A DNA stretch of 64,000 nucleotides from Burhinus oedicnemus (lineage: Eukaryota; Chordata; Aves; Charadriiformes; Burhinidae): NCBI GenBank assembly GCA_008921705.1, contig VFFE01007506.1, forward strand, positions 380,508 to 444,507, written 5' to 3'. The translations under genes and the position numbers were made by a program. Below are positions 50,771 through 63,688 of the stretch, piece after piece. The notes under the pieces are model-generated. The model was not told where the DNA came from, did no database searches, and was given only the letters and a program-made list of their open reading frames with translations. Each line of letters opens with the position of its first letter. Position 1 is the stretch's first letter.

Positions 50771-51875
50771 ATAGTTGCATTTCTCAAACAGAGAAGAGCA
50801 TTGCAACAATGACTTCATTAAACGGCTGTGAGGCCCATAGATACATCTATAATGTTGGTCATAAATCCCATCAAATATATGGATCACAGTCCTTAATGAG
50901 TAAATAAAAGGAAAGGAAGGATAACATCACACAAAGGAGTGTTTCTAGAGAGTCATTGTTTTACGGTTTCATCTGTCTAACTGATGGCTTTTATCTGCAG
51001 ACCCAACATATGGAGTTTAAGAAAGTGTAAGTGATAGCTTCACATCTCATTGGAGAAGTCTTGCCAAGACAAACAAGTGGAAGAAAGGGTAAAGATGACT
51101 GTGGATAAAGGCACCGGTCCTGTTACTTCCTTGTTAATTCTGTTCCATCAGTTTGGTTAACCTCAACGTGACAGTGTTGAAACACTGAAGTGCACAGGGG
51201 TTTTTTACCACCAGTGACCCAATGATAATAAAACCATACATGATTTACAATCACTTTTGATATATTTTTTTCTGTGAACAAGTTTTATGGTGCAATATCC
51301 CTTGAACTTTCATCCTCCAAGTGACCTTCAAGTGCAGAGAAAAACAGACCCCAAGACTCAGCAAAATCAAGACACCCCTTTTTTTAAAAAAAAAAAAATA
51401 AATGCTGAATATTTCAGTTATGAGTCTTCTCCTTGGACATCACAAGAAGGATGGAACAGGGGAATAAGCCAAATTTAATTGGCTCTTAACTGCCAAAACA
51501 CTTACACAGTGCAGATGCTATTCACTTGTGCCAGAATCTGAGTGCAGGGCCAAATAACTAACAACAACGTTAATCCAGTGCAGGGGGTTCATCTGACCAT
51601 GTATAGCTGGCATAGCCAACGCAGAGATAAATGGATTTCTTAAGCTCCGGTGATGCTCTCTGGAGTTGCTTGCAGCCAATCTGCTCTATTTTGCTATCAA
51701 ATGACTTGAGAGAGCCAGCTCAAATTTTGATAACCGCTGTTTGCACCAAACCAATCCCTTAAAGTGGATTCCGTAACTGTAGTGCAAATCTGCACCAAGA
51801 AAAAGAAAAGTTAACCATCAACCACTACACTGCTAGTTACCACCTTCTAATAACATGTAGGCAAACTGCATATAC

Positions 51876-51893
51876 ACACACACACAAAAATGC
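51876..51893. repeat. (AC)n microsatellite, short
   Basis: TACACACACACACA run within the large NOX4 intron. Confidence 0.85.
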
Positions 51894-54800
51894 CCTCAAA
51901 CAGCAAAGTGCTGCTGCAGATGGGGCACTGAAATCTAGAAAGGTTCCCCATCTCAGAAGTGCTGCTTGTGCTGACTGTGAAAGAGGGAAGCGGGGGCTGA
52001 GCCCCAGGGGACAGCCCTTCTGCTGCACTTAGAGCTTGGAATTAGATGCTCCAGTGTGTGCTAACGGCAGCATGAGTGAAAGAAGCCTTGGAGACACCAA
52101 ACTCACAGCCTGTTTTCTTCTGGGGACCCAGCGATCCGCGAATAAATTAGTAAAATATCCCTTAAACCCTCCTCCCCAACACAAGACAGAAGGAGCTCAA
52201 GTTGCCCATCAATACCAGCATCACCTGCCCGTCAGAGAAGAGCAGTGCCCAGAGGCTCTCATCACAATCAGAGCCCTGTGCAGCTGAACAAGCTCATTTT
52301 ATTTTGCTCTGCTGATCCCATAAGGCAAACCTGTTCTTTTGAATTAAGGTGTATTTCTCTCTGTAGTGTGTGGACTGTGCACAAAACAGAAAGCTACATC
52401 TGTCTTTTCTTCTTCCCTGCTCTCCTTCCCTCTCTCCCTGCCTCCTCCCAGTCAGACCACACAATATTCAGCATCGCTGCTCCCTTCCAAGCCATTCAGA
52501 AACCGAACGTAGAGAGTTTTTTCTTCAGTATACCAGCAAGTTTGACATATGTGAGCTGAAGCAAAATTTCATGTCCTCTCCTTGAAGCAAAACAGGGCCG
52601 ACAGAGAGGCTGGCGTGTAATGATTGTCCTTCATAGAAAGTTTGCTCTTTCTGCAGGGAAAGCAGCACAGCATTTCACTTGGACACAACTGAAATACACA
52701 ACGAATGACTTTTACACTCTTCAGATCAGCTGTGATCCTTCCTCAGGGCAGCTGTCATCAGCTCCCCACTCAGAAACACCGGCACAGCCTACAGCATCAC
52801 CCTAACTTGGTTTGGTACTTTCTAGTCTTTCTTACAGCTTATGCTAAAAAATTATGGAAACCCTGAGTTCGGTTCACAACTCTGCCAGATTTTATCTTAT
52901 CCCAGCTTGAACAAAGTGCCAGTTTCCCAGATCTGAGCAAAGTGAGTGGGATCTCTCCAACACACTTCAAACTCTCACTGACGGAGCGATTAGCTGAAAT
53001 CCTAGAACTCCTTCCCTCGAAAACTGCCGTGGCAGGAGATACTCTTGGTATGTTATTAAGATCACAGAGTTTCAACTTCACAGTGCCCAAACATCCAGAA
53101 CATCAGGTTTATGACTCCGTCACAAGATAACATTACATCTACATGACTTGCCTTATCCAAGTTGAAAATACATCTGGGAATGATGCACAAGAAAATGTAT
53201 GGACCAGTTCTGCCACCATTTCTCTGGCCTTGCTCTGGTAATAATAGCACCATGCGATGGAGAAATTGTCACTGACCACTTCCGTTGCTCTATCTTCCCT
53301 GACAACATGAAAGTATGGCACAAAAAAAGAAACTACAAATAGCTTTCAAAGTCTTTTGAGAGGGGATGCAAATACCTTTATTTTGGAGAAAACACTGGAA
53401 ATAAATGCCTGCATTTCAAATATTGTTTAGGAAGCTTCAGCTAACCATGCAAAAAAGGACAATTTAATCTATTTTAAGGCCTTCAGAATTGGTTTAGCAG
53501 AGGGAAATCAATAAAGAAATTCAGTCTTTTATGGTGATTTGTTTAAAAGAGGAATTAATTATACCCTAAACATTCAAATATTAGAAATCACCAACAGTAA
53601 TGTATCTAAAAAACTATTTTATACCTTGAAGACATGGTATACAGCGAAGGGAAATACAAAGCTCTAATATCCTTAGGTAATGTCACGATATGTCATGCAG
53701 AGGAAAGCAAGACCCCAGTCCTCAGAAGTGCTCAGGCATTTGGCTTTCCTTAGACACTTTTGAGTACTTTTTGAAACCAAAGAGGATACGGAGAACACTA
53801 ACACTGACAACTGTATAGGTTGCAGTATCGGTTACCTGTTCCATACTGGTCAAGTGGATTTGGGGTAGGAGGACTGACCCTGCTCCCATCTGTTTTTTTG
53901 GAGCACACAGGGATTTTGCCTTAAACAAGCTCCCAGAGGAATGAGGAAAGTTCCTTGCAGAGTTTGGCTCTAAATGAGTTTCAACCGTACACAAACTTAA
54001 TTTAAACCTCATATTACAAAGATACTTTGACAGCAATGGATAATTAAGTCATAAAGAAAAGTGTTACATGAAAGCTATTAGGCTCTAAAGCAAATTATTT
54101 TAGTATCTTTTCTTTCTGGTCGGTGCCTATAACACTGCTTCTGTCATTGCTTTGGGGGGAGAAAAAATGTCACTACATTAATGATACCAGGGAAAAGCAT
54201 TGCTAGTCACCTCACTCGACAAATGTCATGTCTCACTTTAGGTGCAGATGCTTAGACCAGTAATTTTCTGACAAATCTGTAACCCACAGAATTCTTCTAT
54301 TAAAAAACAACCAGGAACTCTGAATATCACCCAATTTATCTTCGCCATCCAACAACTCAGTACATATCTTCTATTCAAACAGCTTTTGTGTTAGGACTTA
54401 TCTACTTTAGTCTCCAATTCTGCTCATGAGCAGCCTCAGCCAGCTGATTAGGCAACACTCAGAAAGGATTTGGCAGATAATATCATGGGCCATTGCTGTT
54501 CTGCAGCTGCTAACAATGTTTTCCAGCTGCTAGCTGTCTGGCTGTTCAAAAGCACTTGTGATTCTTACAAACCACTTGACGTGGTCATAGAAGAACTTTC
54601 CTTGGAGCTAGGCTTGGGCCACCGGGTACAATCTACCAGCAGCCAACTCCCATCCCCATGACTGACGATAATTAACAGCTGGAATAACGTACTACAGGAT
54701 GAGGTGGATTTTCTACCACTGCCAGTTTTTAAGACTCGATAGTTACTTCTGAGCTGCATTCTAGCCTAGATGCTGAGCCATCTTCCTCCATGAAATGCAG

Positions 54801-57090
54801 CTGACATACATGTTTACTTGGGGATGCTCAATTCAGGGTGGTCCAGTTGGCATCCCACAGCCCAGATCTCCTATCCATTTCTCAGAAGAGACAGGGGACA
54901 GCTGTTAGATCAACACGGGCCTCTTTCTGCTCATGATTATCATCAAGAACTTGAAGCCCAACTTGTTGCATGAAAAAGAAATGCGGTGTCTCCTTCACAT
55001 ATACTAAAGAGCCTGGCACTCAGAATCGAAAAACTCCACCAGTGCCACCCACCAGATGTTGCTAAAACAGAAAGCTAGGCTCGTGTCCTGAGGAGAGCAA
55101 GCCATCCTTGCCCATTTTATGCAAAACTACAACATCCTAACTGTCTCCTTTGGCTTGAAGGTTCGCGCTCCCCTCTGCTCTCACAGAGCATACACTTGCT
55201 CTGCTACCCCAGGGGCAACAGCAGTGTATGCTGTTTTCTGAGGTATGAAACAACATGAAGAGGGACTTGTGGTACAGCTCGGAAGTTTATCTAACAGTTT
55301 TCTTGCTTCTTCAAACCTTGTTTGGGGAAGGGCCAGAATAGCAATGAGTGTTGCTAGATTTCTGCCCTCCTTAGAGACCAGTAAATACAGTTTTTGCTTG
55401 TGTCTCACATGAAATACAATGGAAGACATGGCAGGCAACTCCTTTTTCTCTCCCAGCATCTTTCACATGTTTAGGGGAATAATATTGTCAATTTTTTATT
55501 AATTTTTTTTTTTTTAATTAGAGCTGGAACCTTTCTTTTATCCCTTTTTCACCAAGACCCAGTAACAAAACACCAGCAAAAGATGCTGCCTCCTTTAACA
55601 GGTTCTGTGAAAGGAAACAGCCTCCAGGGTCCCACACTGAAAGCATGGGCACAAAAATTAAATTGCTAATGAGCAGGTAGGCGTATAGGAGTGAATGAAC
55701 GATGCTGTTCCCTTTTATCCATAGAGTCAAGGAGGAAGTCAGTACTGTCAACAACCACAACTCTTTAGCACTTGTTTTTCTTTTTCAAGAGCCTGGTGCT
55801 TGGATTTCTGTAACTATGGTAATTGTGAAACTATTTTTTAAACTAATATAAACCATTATTTTAAAAACTATGTTAAAACTGGGTATAAGGCCAGGAGGGA
55901 TCATTGTAACTCTCTCTTGCATAATGAATCAAAGAACTTCACTAATAATTTCTGCATCAAACTACTATAACTTCTGTTTGAGCCGTTTAAAAAAACATCC
56001 TTCAAGACATCTGGCGGCAGATCATTTCCCCACAGTCTCACACTGCTGCTCAGTAGTAGGCAGGTATACATCAAGTAAATCATCAAGCTTTATCAAGAAA
56101 GGTGCTCAGGCTCCCAAACAGCAGAACGAAAACCAGCTGTAATGTTTTGTCTCGTACCATTCGCTTTGAACAAAGCAACGATTTCATCTCCCAAATATTT
56201 TGAAAGGTTCACGCATCTTTTATTTTCAGTCAGGCCTTTCCCCTTCTCAATTGGGAGTATTGCAATGTTTTGCATAAAACAGTTCAAGACTGCTAATGAG
56301 CCACAACTATGCTATGATAAACTTGCATTCTACATTACTTGGTACTTAAAAGAGAATATATGTGCACACAGAGCTTCGATTTTGCATGTATGTTGCTGCG
56401 CAAATCTCTCAGAGGATACTTGTTTTTCCCCACGTGTCTCTACATCTGAAAGATTTGTACTTGTTTCTTCAAAGTTTCCTAGATTTCAGGTCTGAGCCCT
56501 GTTGAAGTTCGCAGCAAAATTCCCCTCGGCTTTAAGGGGACTGGTTCACTCTGTGTTGTTGGTACGTGAACTTGAGGCCTTTGGAAACAGAACAAAAGTG
56601 TCTTCATTTTGCACTAGAAGTTACTGGGGCATTGTACTGCTGCTCTAAACAAATATAGCCTCTGTCTCGAGGAATTTATGACCCACATTTGAGTTTAATG
56701 TACAGTCCTAAGTATTTCAAGAGACTGACTTCGCCTTGTTTGATATTACGTGGATGAGTCCACATGAGTCTTTGTAGGATCTGAGCCCAAGCATGTTGTG
56801 CACAGTATGAATTACTGTCCTCTTTCTTCCCATTTTCGTTATGGTTTCAAGAAAATCTAGATCAAATACTTGCACTTTTAGTGACACGTTTACTCCTATA
56901 ACACGACTTGTTTTTATGAACAGCTACCGGCCTTTACTCCATTGCCACTGTAGTTCTTACCATTTGGCAAAAATCCCAAATGACAGGAAAATGACCTTTA
57001 ATTCTAGTGGAAGTTTTACTGTCATCGAGTTCAACCCTGCACTGGGCTGCAAACTCTACAGGATAACCTGGTATCAATGCAAGCCACATT

Positions 57091-57167
57091 AAAAAAAAAA
57101 AAAAAAAAAAAAAAAAATAAAATAAAAAAAAAATTAAACCAATANNNNNNNNNNNNNNNNNNNNNAC

Positions 57168-57196
<29 letters not shown>
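57091..57196. repeat. Poly(A) tract interrupted by a 21-base N gap
   Basis: An A run of about 27 bases begins at 57091, followed by AT-rich sequence, 21 N at 57145-57165, and another A run of about 30 bases. GA-rich sequence continues to about 57240. The gap most likely marks a homopolymer that could not be assembled, so the true length here is unknown. Confidence 0.95.
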
Positions 57197-57198
<2 letters not shown>

Positions 57199-57639
57199 AA
57201 AGAAAAAAGAATGAAAAATAAGAGACAAAATCCCAAACCACTAAAAAACCCTATAAACATTCTTCTCTATAAACAGCTTGAGTTTCTTTTAAATGTCATG
57301 ACCGATTCCTTAAGCAGGTATCTCTTTTTTTATCAAGTAATCAAAATTCCCTGAGACTCAGGTTTTCTGGGGGCTCAGTGCTGGTGAGATAGTTAGCTTC
57401 TAGCCTGCATTTTGAAATAAATCTTGGAGCATTTCAAAACCAGTAATTTTCATGCTTAATGTACAATGCTACACAAAGCATTTAAAGTGCTTGTGTGGGC
57501 ACTTTTGAAAGGCTCCTTCGTTTGGCACTTTCCCATCTGATTTCAGCAATATGGGCAGGCCACGTGTTTTTGCAGTGGAAAACAGGATAGATGTTATTTT
57601 AGATGAGAGAGCCAACTGCACACAACTGAAAGGACTGCA

Positions 57640-57775
57640 GAAGACCTAATTTCTATTTCTGGCCTTGTCCCCAGGAGAGTTGTTCCTGGGTGACACTGGT
57701 AACTCACAGCAGAGTCCTCTGCCTCAGTTTCTTCTCCATAACGAGAGAACATCTTTTGTAAAGCACTTCACAGAA
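57640..57775 (+). repeat. MIR-like fragment
   Basis: The blocks appear in MIR order: AGACCTAATTTCTATTTCTGG, GGCCTTGTCCCCAGG, CTCTGCCTCAGTTTCTTCTCC and TTTTGTAAAGCACTTCACA. The last two are close to the conserved 'gcctcagtttcctcatctgtaaa' and 'gtaaagcgctt' blocks. Confidence 0.55.
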
Positions 57776-58261
57776 AGCCTTTTATAGAAAATCACTCTGT
57801 GAAAGTTCTCTGCTTTTTTTTAAAATTAAAAATTTCTTTGCCTTTACAATGAAGACTGAGTGCCAAATGTATAGGTTGTGATTTTTCCCCTTGTTGAACA
57901 CCAAGTAAGATGTTGCCTTTGGTTCTAATATAAACTGAATTGGGTTTCTAGGCCATGATTCTGCTAGCTGCTCTCGTGCGTGCTTAAATCTGGGATTCAG
58001 GGGGAATTTCAGCGGATGCACTGTCTGAGCACCATCACTTCCAGAAGCCACAACTCACTACTTTCTCTACTTAGACACAAATCATTTTCCTCTAAAAAGA
58101 AAAAGGTTCTCAAGACAGCTACAAATAAGATACAAGTTTTATTCCTGAGGTATTATTTATGAAATATTATCAGTTTCTTGGCTCGGATCTCAAGCTGTAG
58201 TAAATTGGCATGGATCCATTGTAGATCCATTATCATTAAACTGAGTAGCAATTGGGAACCA

Positions 58262-58300
58262 GATGGCACAATGGTTTAGGGCACTAACTTTCTGCCGCCT
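58262..58300 (+). repeat. tRNA-like SINE head, fragment
   Basis: ATGGCACAATGGTTTAGGGC followed by ACTAAC resembles the A-box end of MIR-type SINEs ('gtagtggttaagagcac'). The B box is not convincingly present downstream, so only the head is called. Confidence 0.35.
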
Positions 58301-58413
58301 ATTTGTCTAGACTAGTCCATGATGAGAATTGAATAACACCATTTGGCTTTGTTTGAGCTGAAACTTTCAGCAGCTTTTCAAAGATGACCTTCAAAAACAT
58401 GTATTTGAAGATA

Positions 58414-58435
58414 CATATATATATATATATATATA
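58414..58435. repeat. (AT)n microsatellite
   Basis: An alternating AT run of about 22 bases in the large NOX4 intron. Confidence 0.9.
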
Positions 58436-61400
58436 AATCAAGATCTTCTATTTTCAGGGGTTTTGTAACATGGAAATGACCAGTATTTTTGTGCATACAC
58501 AAGACATATACCTTAATTTACTAAGAATATATGCCAAAGAAATGTTTGTAAGTTTATGACCGATGGAAAGTAAATGTATTTGGAATAATCTGTTATTTCA
58601 TTACACCTGCTAGGTTCTAAGTTCATCTTTTTTCTCCAAAGTTCAACACTTTGTCACTCCATTTAAATAAGACAGTGCTCAATTTACACTGTCTCCCTAT
58701 TTGACTACAAAGAAATGCTGTTATTTCTCTATATGCACATTATGGAAACAGTTACCAAAATACCTTCTTAATTCCTGAATTCCTGCCCATGTTTAAAGAA
58801 AAAAAAAAACAAACCCAAAAAACTTTGGAAAGGTTTTTAAAGGAAAAACCAAATTATTAGAGAGAGACCTTTTAAGTAAGCTTTACTCTGCAAGAAAGTT
58901 TTATTTATTTAATTTGTAGAAAAGAAGGGTAAGTTTTTAAATGACCTCCAACCACTTGTATGGACGTGTTATTTCAGATGGTACAGGACTTTCCTGATTA
59001 GCAGAAAATGGTATAGTGAGATGGCAGAGACTGGAAACTGAAGTTAAAGAAATAAATGTTATATATACATGAAGCAATTAACAATTGAAACAAGCTGATC
59101 TAAAGGCTTGTGAATTTTCCAGTTTTTAACATCTCAATTTAAAGACTGGATGTCTTTCTAAATTCATGCTCTGGTTGAACCAGAAGCTTGCTGCAGGGAT
59201 TATCGGGTAATGCTCTATGGCTTATGTTAAGAAGGGACTCAAATTAGCTGGAACATAACAGTGCCTTCTGTTCTTAAAATCTATGAATCATCCAAGAACT
59301 TTTCCACCAAACCCACAGAAGATAAGAATGAAGACTGCAAGTATTTCTGAAGGGGAAAAAAAAAGAAGCAAATAATCCCTCTAAAAAAATCCACATGTGT
59401 ATTTGAGGATTTCAGCAATATCTTGAAAATATGAAGTACAGCTGAACTCTCAACTCACTTGTATTTAGAGAAATTTGCTAAAAAGCTGTAACGCCAGTAG
59501 CATTTCTGGCACATTCCTCTCAAGGGCTGTTTTGTGCAGTCAGCCTCTCTCCTGCCTTTTTCACCCACCAACCTAATTCCTCACTCTCGCGCTTCTTTTA
59601 TCACTTCCCTTATCCTTTCGTTCTTTTGATTTATTTTTTTTTTTTAATTTTTGCATTATCAGGCACAGATATAAGAGGCACTTCTCTCTCTCTGGTGTTG
59701 CAAGGCAATGGCGCATCCTTCCCTTGCACACCCAGCACGGGCAGTCAGGACTGGAGTGGAGACAGCAGGAAAGGACCAAAAGACCCCAGTGGGATGGAGC
59801 GACCTAGGACCCCCGCTGCTAGCACCAACCACCCTGTCACATGCTGGACTCTACAGCCCAATTAATAAGAATAACAGTGTCTTCTTCAGGAGCAATCCTC
59901 TTTAGCTTGTGTCAGCACTTCAGCAGTTCTTGCATTTTATGAGTCAATCTGTGTGATAAAACAGTAGGAAGTGGGCGAAGTGGACATCAGCGAAGTGGGC
60001 AACCAAGGGAAGCATGAGCTTGATACCAACGTGAGAAAACCTCCTGCAGACACGTGCTGAGTGAAACTCTGAAAAGTTTTTTTATGAGATATAGGAGCCC
60101 TAATGCTCATTGTCAATGTAATGAGTTGGGATAAGACTCACTGCAACAAGTTCAGTTTGTTGACAGGCCTGATTGTGTTGGCGTAACTCACCTTGGTGAC
60201 TTCAGCACGCTCATGGAATAAGGCAGAGAAGGAACAAGCTGCAAGTATGTCTGTGATTTGGTTCGCATGCAGGGGCTCTTCCCAGGAACTGCTATGCACC
60301 CCAAACGATGTGGCTGTCCACAGCTGCAGGTTTATTCTTAGTTTCAGGAATGCGAATCCTCACAGACATGGCGATGACTTCATGTCAGACAGGAGACAGA
60401 TTTTCTCCTCAAAACATTTCTCTCTGTGGGTGGGTGGGTTTCCTGATGAGATGGATGGCAGAGGGAGTCTAGTGACATCCAATTTCTGAACTGCATGTTT
60501 CATCCTCTGACAATCACTTGAGGTATCAAAAAGACTTGCCTGGATTAGACCAATCCTGCGAGTTCACTAACCTGTGACCATGCACACATATTTCCTTAAG
60601 TTCCACTGTAGGCATTTATGGGAGAACATACTTCCATATTCCTTCCCCAATAACTACAATTTTTCTGAGACACAGTTACATTGTCATGTGAATGAAATGT
60701 AAGATAAAGCCAAGCTCCTTCTGCTCTACAACCTTGTAAAGAAAAGTGAGAGGCCACATACTGCAGGTTCAGCTGCCTGGATGGATGCTGTACGGATGTG
60801 CTGGCATAGTACTGCATCTCAGACCACAGGCCACGATAAGAACCAGTGCTCATGATGCCACGCCACTTGTAGACACACAGTGATAATTCAAGGAAGCACT
60901 GTGATGAGCCACGTGGCTTTACAAGCCTGAATCTTTGTAAGCTCAGACCTCTCTATAATGTCCTTGACGTGTCAGAGTACCTATTTGCTCCTCGGCTAAG
61001 ACAAGACCAGCAGAATAAACTCAGGTAAACACAAGGACCATAAAGAGATCCTGCATTTCTCCCTTTATCAACCAGGAGTGCAAAGCATGTTTCTTTGACG
61101 CATTTACCCCAGTAAATCCAGAACAATGTGCACGCATATTCTAGAAAACTTCTTCCAGCCATTCCAGTGCACAGACATCTGAGAACAAACATGTACCCAA
61201 AATTATCCTGCTGTTCCCTGGGAAAGAGTTCGGGTCTTAATATAATAAATGTACAAGAACATAATTCACGCCAGAACATCAAGGTTTCTATTTCTTTCAA
61301 AAATTGATGGATTATAGTTTGCTCATTTAGCTTTTAATATTTATTACTATGACTGTGAATATCCTGAGAGATGCTGAACATCTTCCTATCCAATCTCCTT

Positions 61401-63606
61401 CCCTTGGACATGTGTCTCTTAAATACGTGCAAACTTCTGTCCTTTCTACCTACCAAGCCCTGCTTAGTGAAGCTATTCAGCTAACTCATTACTAAAATTT
61501 CTCTTCTATTTTTAACCTTCCATATTCTTAAGATTTCCTTAAGCATTACAAGCTCCAGCTTGCAGCCCATGACAACGTCTCATTAAAACGACCTTACTGC
61601 TCAGATCCTTATGTAGTACAACCAGCCATTGCTCAGCTGAAGTCAATGAAGGGACACTGATTTATGAGATCTGTCTGTTCCATTATCTTCATTTCTGTTA
61701 ACTGACCTTTCAATGAAAACGAGCATAGGGAAAAGAAAAAACTGACATAGGAAGAAGATAAAATATGAACAGGTTTTCTACCCTGCTGAACACAAGTATT
61801 TCACTTGAAAGACCAACTCTAGGGAAATTAGGACATGTCAAGAGTCTTCAACCAGTTTCTAAATGAACTATAATAAATGATAAATTTCTGTAACAAACAA
61901 GCAAATTTGCACCAATTAATGACACTATAAACAGAAATCTATTGCTTTTAAGAACATACGCAAACTTCTCTTTCAGTTCGGTGCCAAAGTTTGGCTGATT
62001 TTGCATATTAGAGGAATCAGTCAATCTTGCCAAGTAATGTGGCTGAAAATACGTATCATTTTGTGATTCAAACCCACTATAGCTTCCAATAGGAATAGAG
62101 CTCCATACTACAACCTATTTGTCGTGTGATCTTCAGAGAGCTGAAGCATCCGTTGAACAGAAGACAACAGGTACTCATTTACCCATCAATCTGACAATGT
62201 GTAATATTGCTAGTAGACTGTACTTCCAAGAATGCTAACAATAAATTGAATGTAAGGAAATGGAAAGTCAGACACCTTAGGAATGATTTGTATAGAGATA
62301 AGTCTGTTCTTTGAGGAAGGATGATAAACTAGTTTCTCAGACCAGTCTGACAGTGTCCAGACCGTAAGTGAAAACATCTAAGCCAAGCAAAGTATTCTAC
62401 TGCCATGGAAAAATAACTGTTTCAGCGCTCCAAAGGGTGAGGAGAAAAGTAGTAATTCATGGACATCCTAGTGGAACAAGTAGACCAGTCCATCCACATA
62501 AGGTACCTCCCACAGTTTCATATATTGTACCTCTATAGTATCCCAGTAAAACAGTGACAATGGATAATGCAAACAATAATTTCAAGGCGATAAAATCCTG
62601 TCTCCCTTGAAGTCTGCAGAATTTCACCATTTTCAGAGTCAGGATTTCACCCTTGAGTGTTTTTATTTTCAAGTATTCACAGTGAGGAGGTGACTGGTTT
62701 TCAGCACTCAGCCCCTCTGTTGCCTGCTCTTAAAAAAAAAAAATTCGTATTATTGGATTTTAAGAGCTGTATTTAACACTTTGCTCCACTGGCTTCTTAT
62801 GTTTTTCAGGAACCTGCTGAGAATAATAACTAAAATACATAACTTTGTTTATTTCCATCATCATTGCCAGACTGGCTCCACACATGCTTTCTTCCTTCTC
62901 CTCCATCCGTCTATCCTGCACTAGCCTTCTTTCATTGCTCACTCTGGTCATGGTTAATGTGAGGACTGTTTTTTCTTCTTCTTTCCCCTTCACTGCCTCT
63001 TTTCAAGACTTAGCTGAAAGTGACTGTTTCTTTTAACGAATATACTAACAAGGAGCATTTATTGTTTCATTCAGGTAAGTCACTTGGGAGAAGAGGTTTT
63101 GTCCAGGATACTCAATACATGCAAGCCCTCCCAAACACACAACACTACTCTTTTGGTTTGCCTGTACATATATACCTAAAAAAGGGCAGAAAAAAAGTGT
63201 TTTCTAGTGCTTGCAGGCTTCCAGGGGGAGCCTGTTAAAATCCAAGGGAATCTGTCACCATAAATGATGAATCCTAAAAGACAGGAGTGGGGATTAGCTT
63301 GACAAAACATCTGCCTATGTCAACACAGTGTCAAGTGAAACAAAGCTCCACCAGACGCTGATCCAGGCAACTTAACGTCTGCACTGCGCCACCACCTCCC
63401 CAGTGCCAGCTGGGCACGCTTGCAAAGCACGTCTGCTTCTCCCTGGCACCGCTGAAGGACTGCAAAGCTCAGTGTAAGTGTGGCTCCCTGACAGCTCTGT
63501 CTTTGGACTTCACACCAAAAGCATGTACAGTGCTATAAATGCTTCGCTCTCCCTCGCTGCAAATAGATAAAGATTTTATTTCTCCCAAGAAGACAATCTT
63601 ACTTAC

Positions 63607-63688
63607 TTGGGATAGCGCCTCTGCTGAAAGATGGGCAGAATCTCTGTATCTTGATTTGAATGTAGAAGCAGTAAATCCCGAAATCTTT
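63607..63688 (-). CDS. NOX4: NOX4 coding exon (most 5' one in window)
   Basis: Two bases completing a Glu codon, 26 codons and two bases of a Lys codon. The protein reads RFRDLLLLHSNQDTEILPIF then QQRRYP(K). It matches the NOX4 segment Arg-Phe-Arg-Asp-Leu-Leu...Arg-Asn-Tyr-Pro-Lys that leads from the FAD domain into the NADPH lobe. It is the least conserved exon in the window: the human Pro-Pro-Ser-Ser-Gln-Asp is Leu-His-Ser-Asn-Gln-Asp here, but length is kept. The acceptor TTTCTTTGTCCTGACAG and donor AA|GTAAGT are strong. The phase fits the exon at 38379-38498, 25 kb away, giving Tyr-Pro-Lys-Leu-Tyr. No other exon was found between them. Confidence 0.94.

Larger units (their letters stand above)
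38499..63606 (-). other. NOX4: NOX4 large intron (25.1 kb)
   Basis: The intron separates the exon ending in Tyr-Pro-Lys (donor AA|GTAAGT at 63606) from the exon that begins Leu-Tyr-Val-Asp-Gly. Contents seen: CR1 3' ends at 38795-39147 and about 49060-49245, an old LINE reverse-transcriptase remnant at 49700-49980, a 26-bp perfect palindrome at 47880-47905, an (AC)n run near 51876, MIR-like pieces near 50670 and 57640, a poly(A) tract with N gap at 57091-57196, and an (AT)n run at 58414-58435. No nested gene was recognised. The stretches 39.2-47.8 kb, 51-57 kb and 58.5-63.6 kb look like ordinary intron DNA. Confidence 0.9.
26815..63688 (-). other. NOX4: NOX4 gene, 3' part (six terminal coding exons and introns)
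   Basis: NOX4 is a six-helix membrane flavocytochrome that passes electrons from NADPH through FAD and two haems to oxygen. It releases mainly hydrogen peroxide and, unlike other NOX enzymes, is constitutively active with p22phox. The six exons here (602 bases including stop) join in one open frame. Counting the Glu codon split upstream, they encode the last 200 residues, the same length as the matching part of human NOX4 as I recall it, with no gaps. This is most of the NADPH-binding dehydrogenase lobe. The membrane domain and FAD site are encoded beyond base 64000. Introns measured from 5' to 3' of the gene are 25108, 3442, 584, 2046 and 5092 bases. The convergent position next to TYR supports the identity independently of the protein match. 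Confidence 0.95.

Noticed and set aside
56934..57260. Phe-rich 65-108 codon frames across the N gap
   Set aside because: They are translations of the poly(A) tract in reverse and include unknown bases. They are not proteins.
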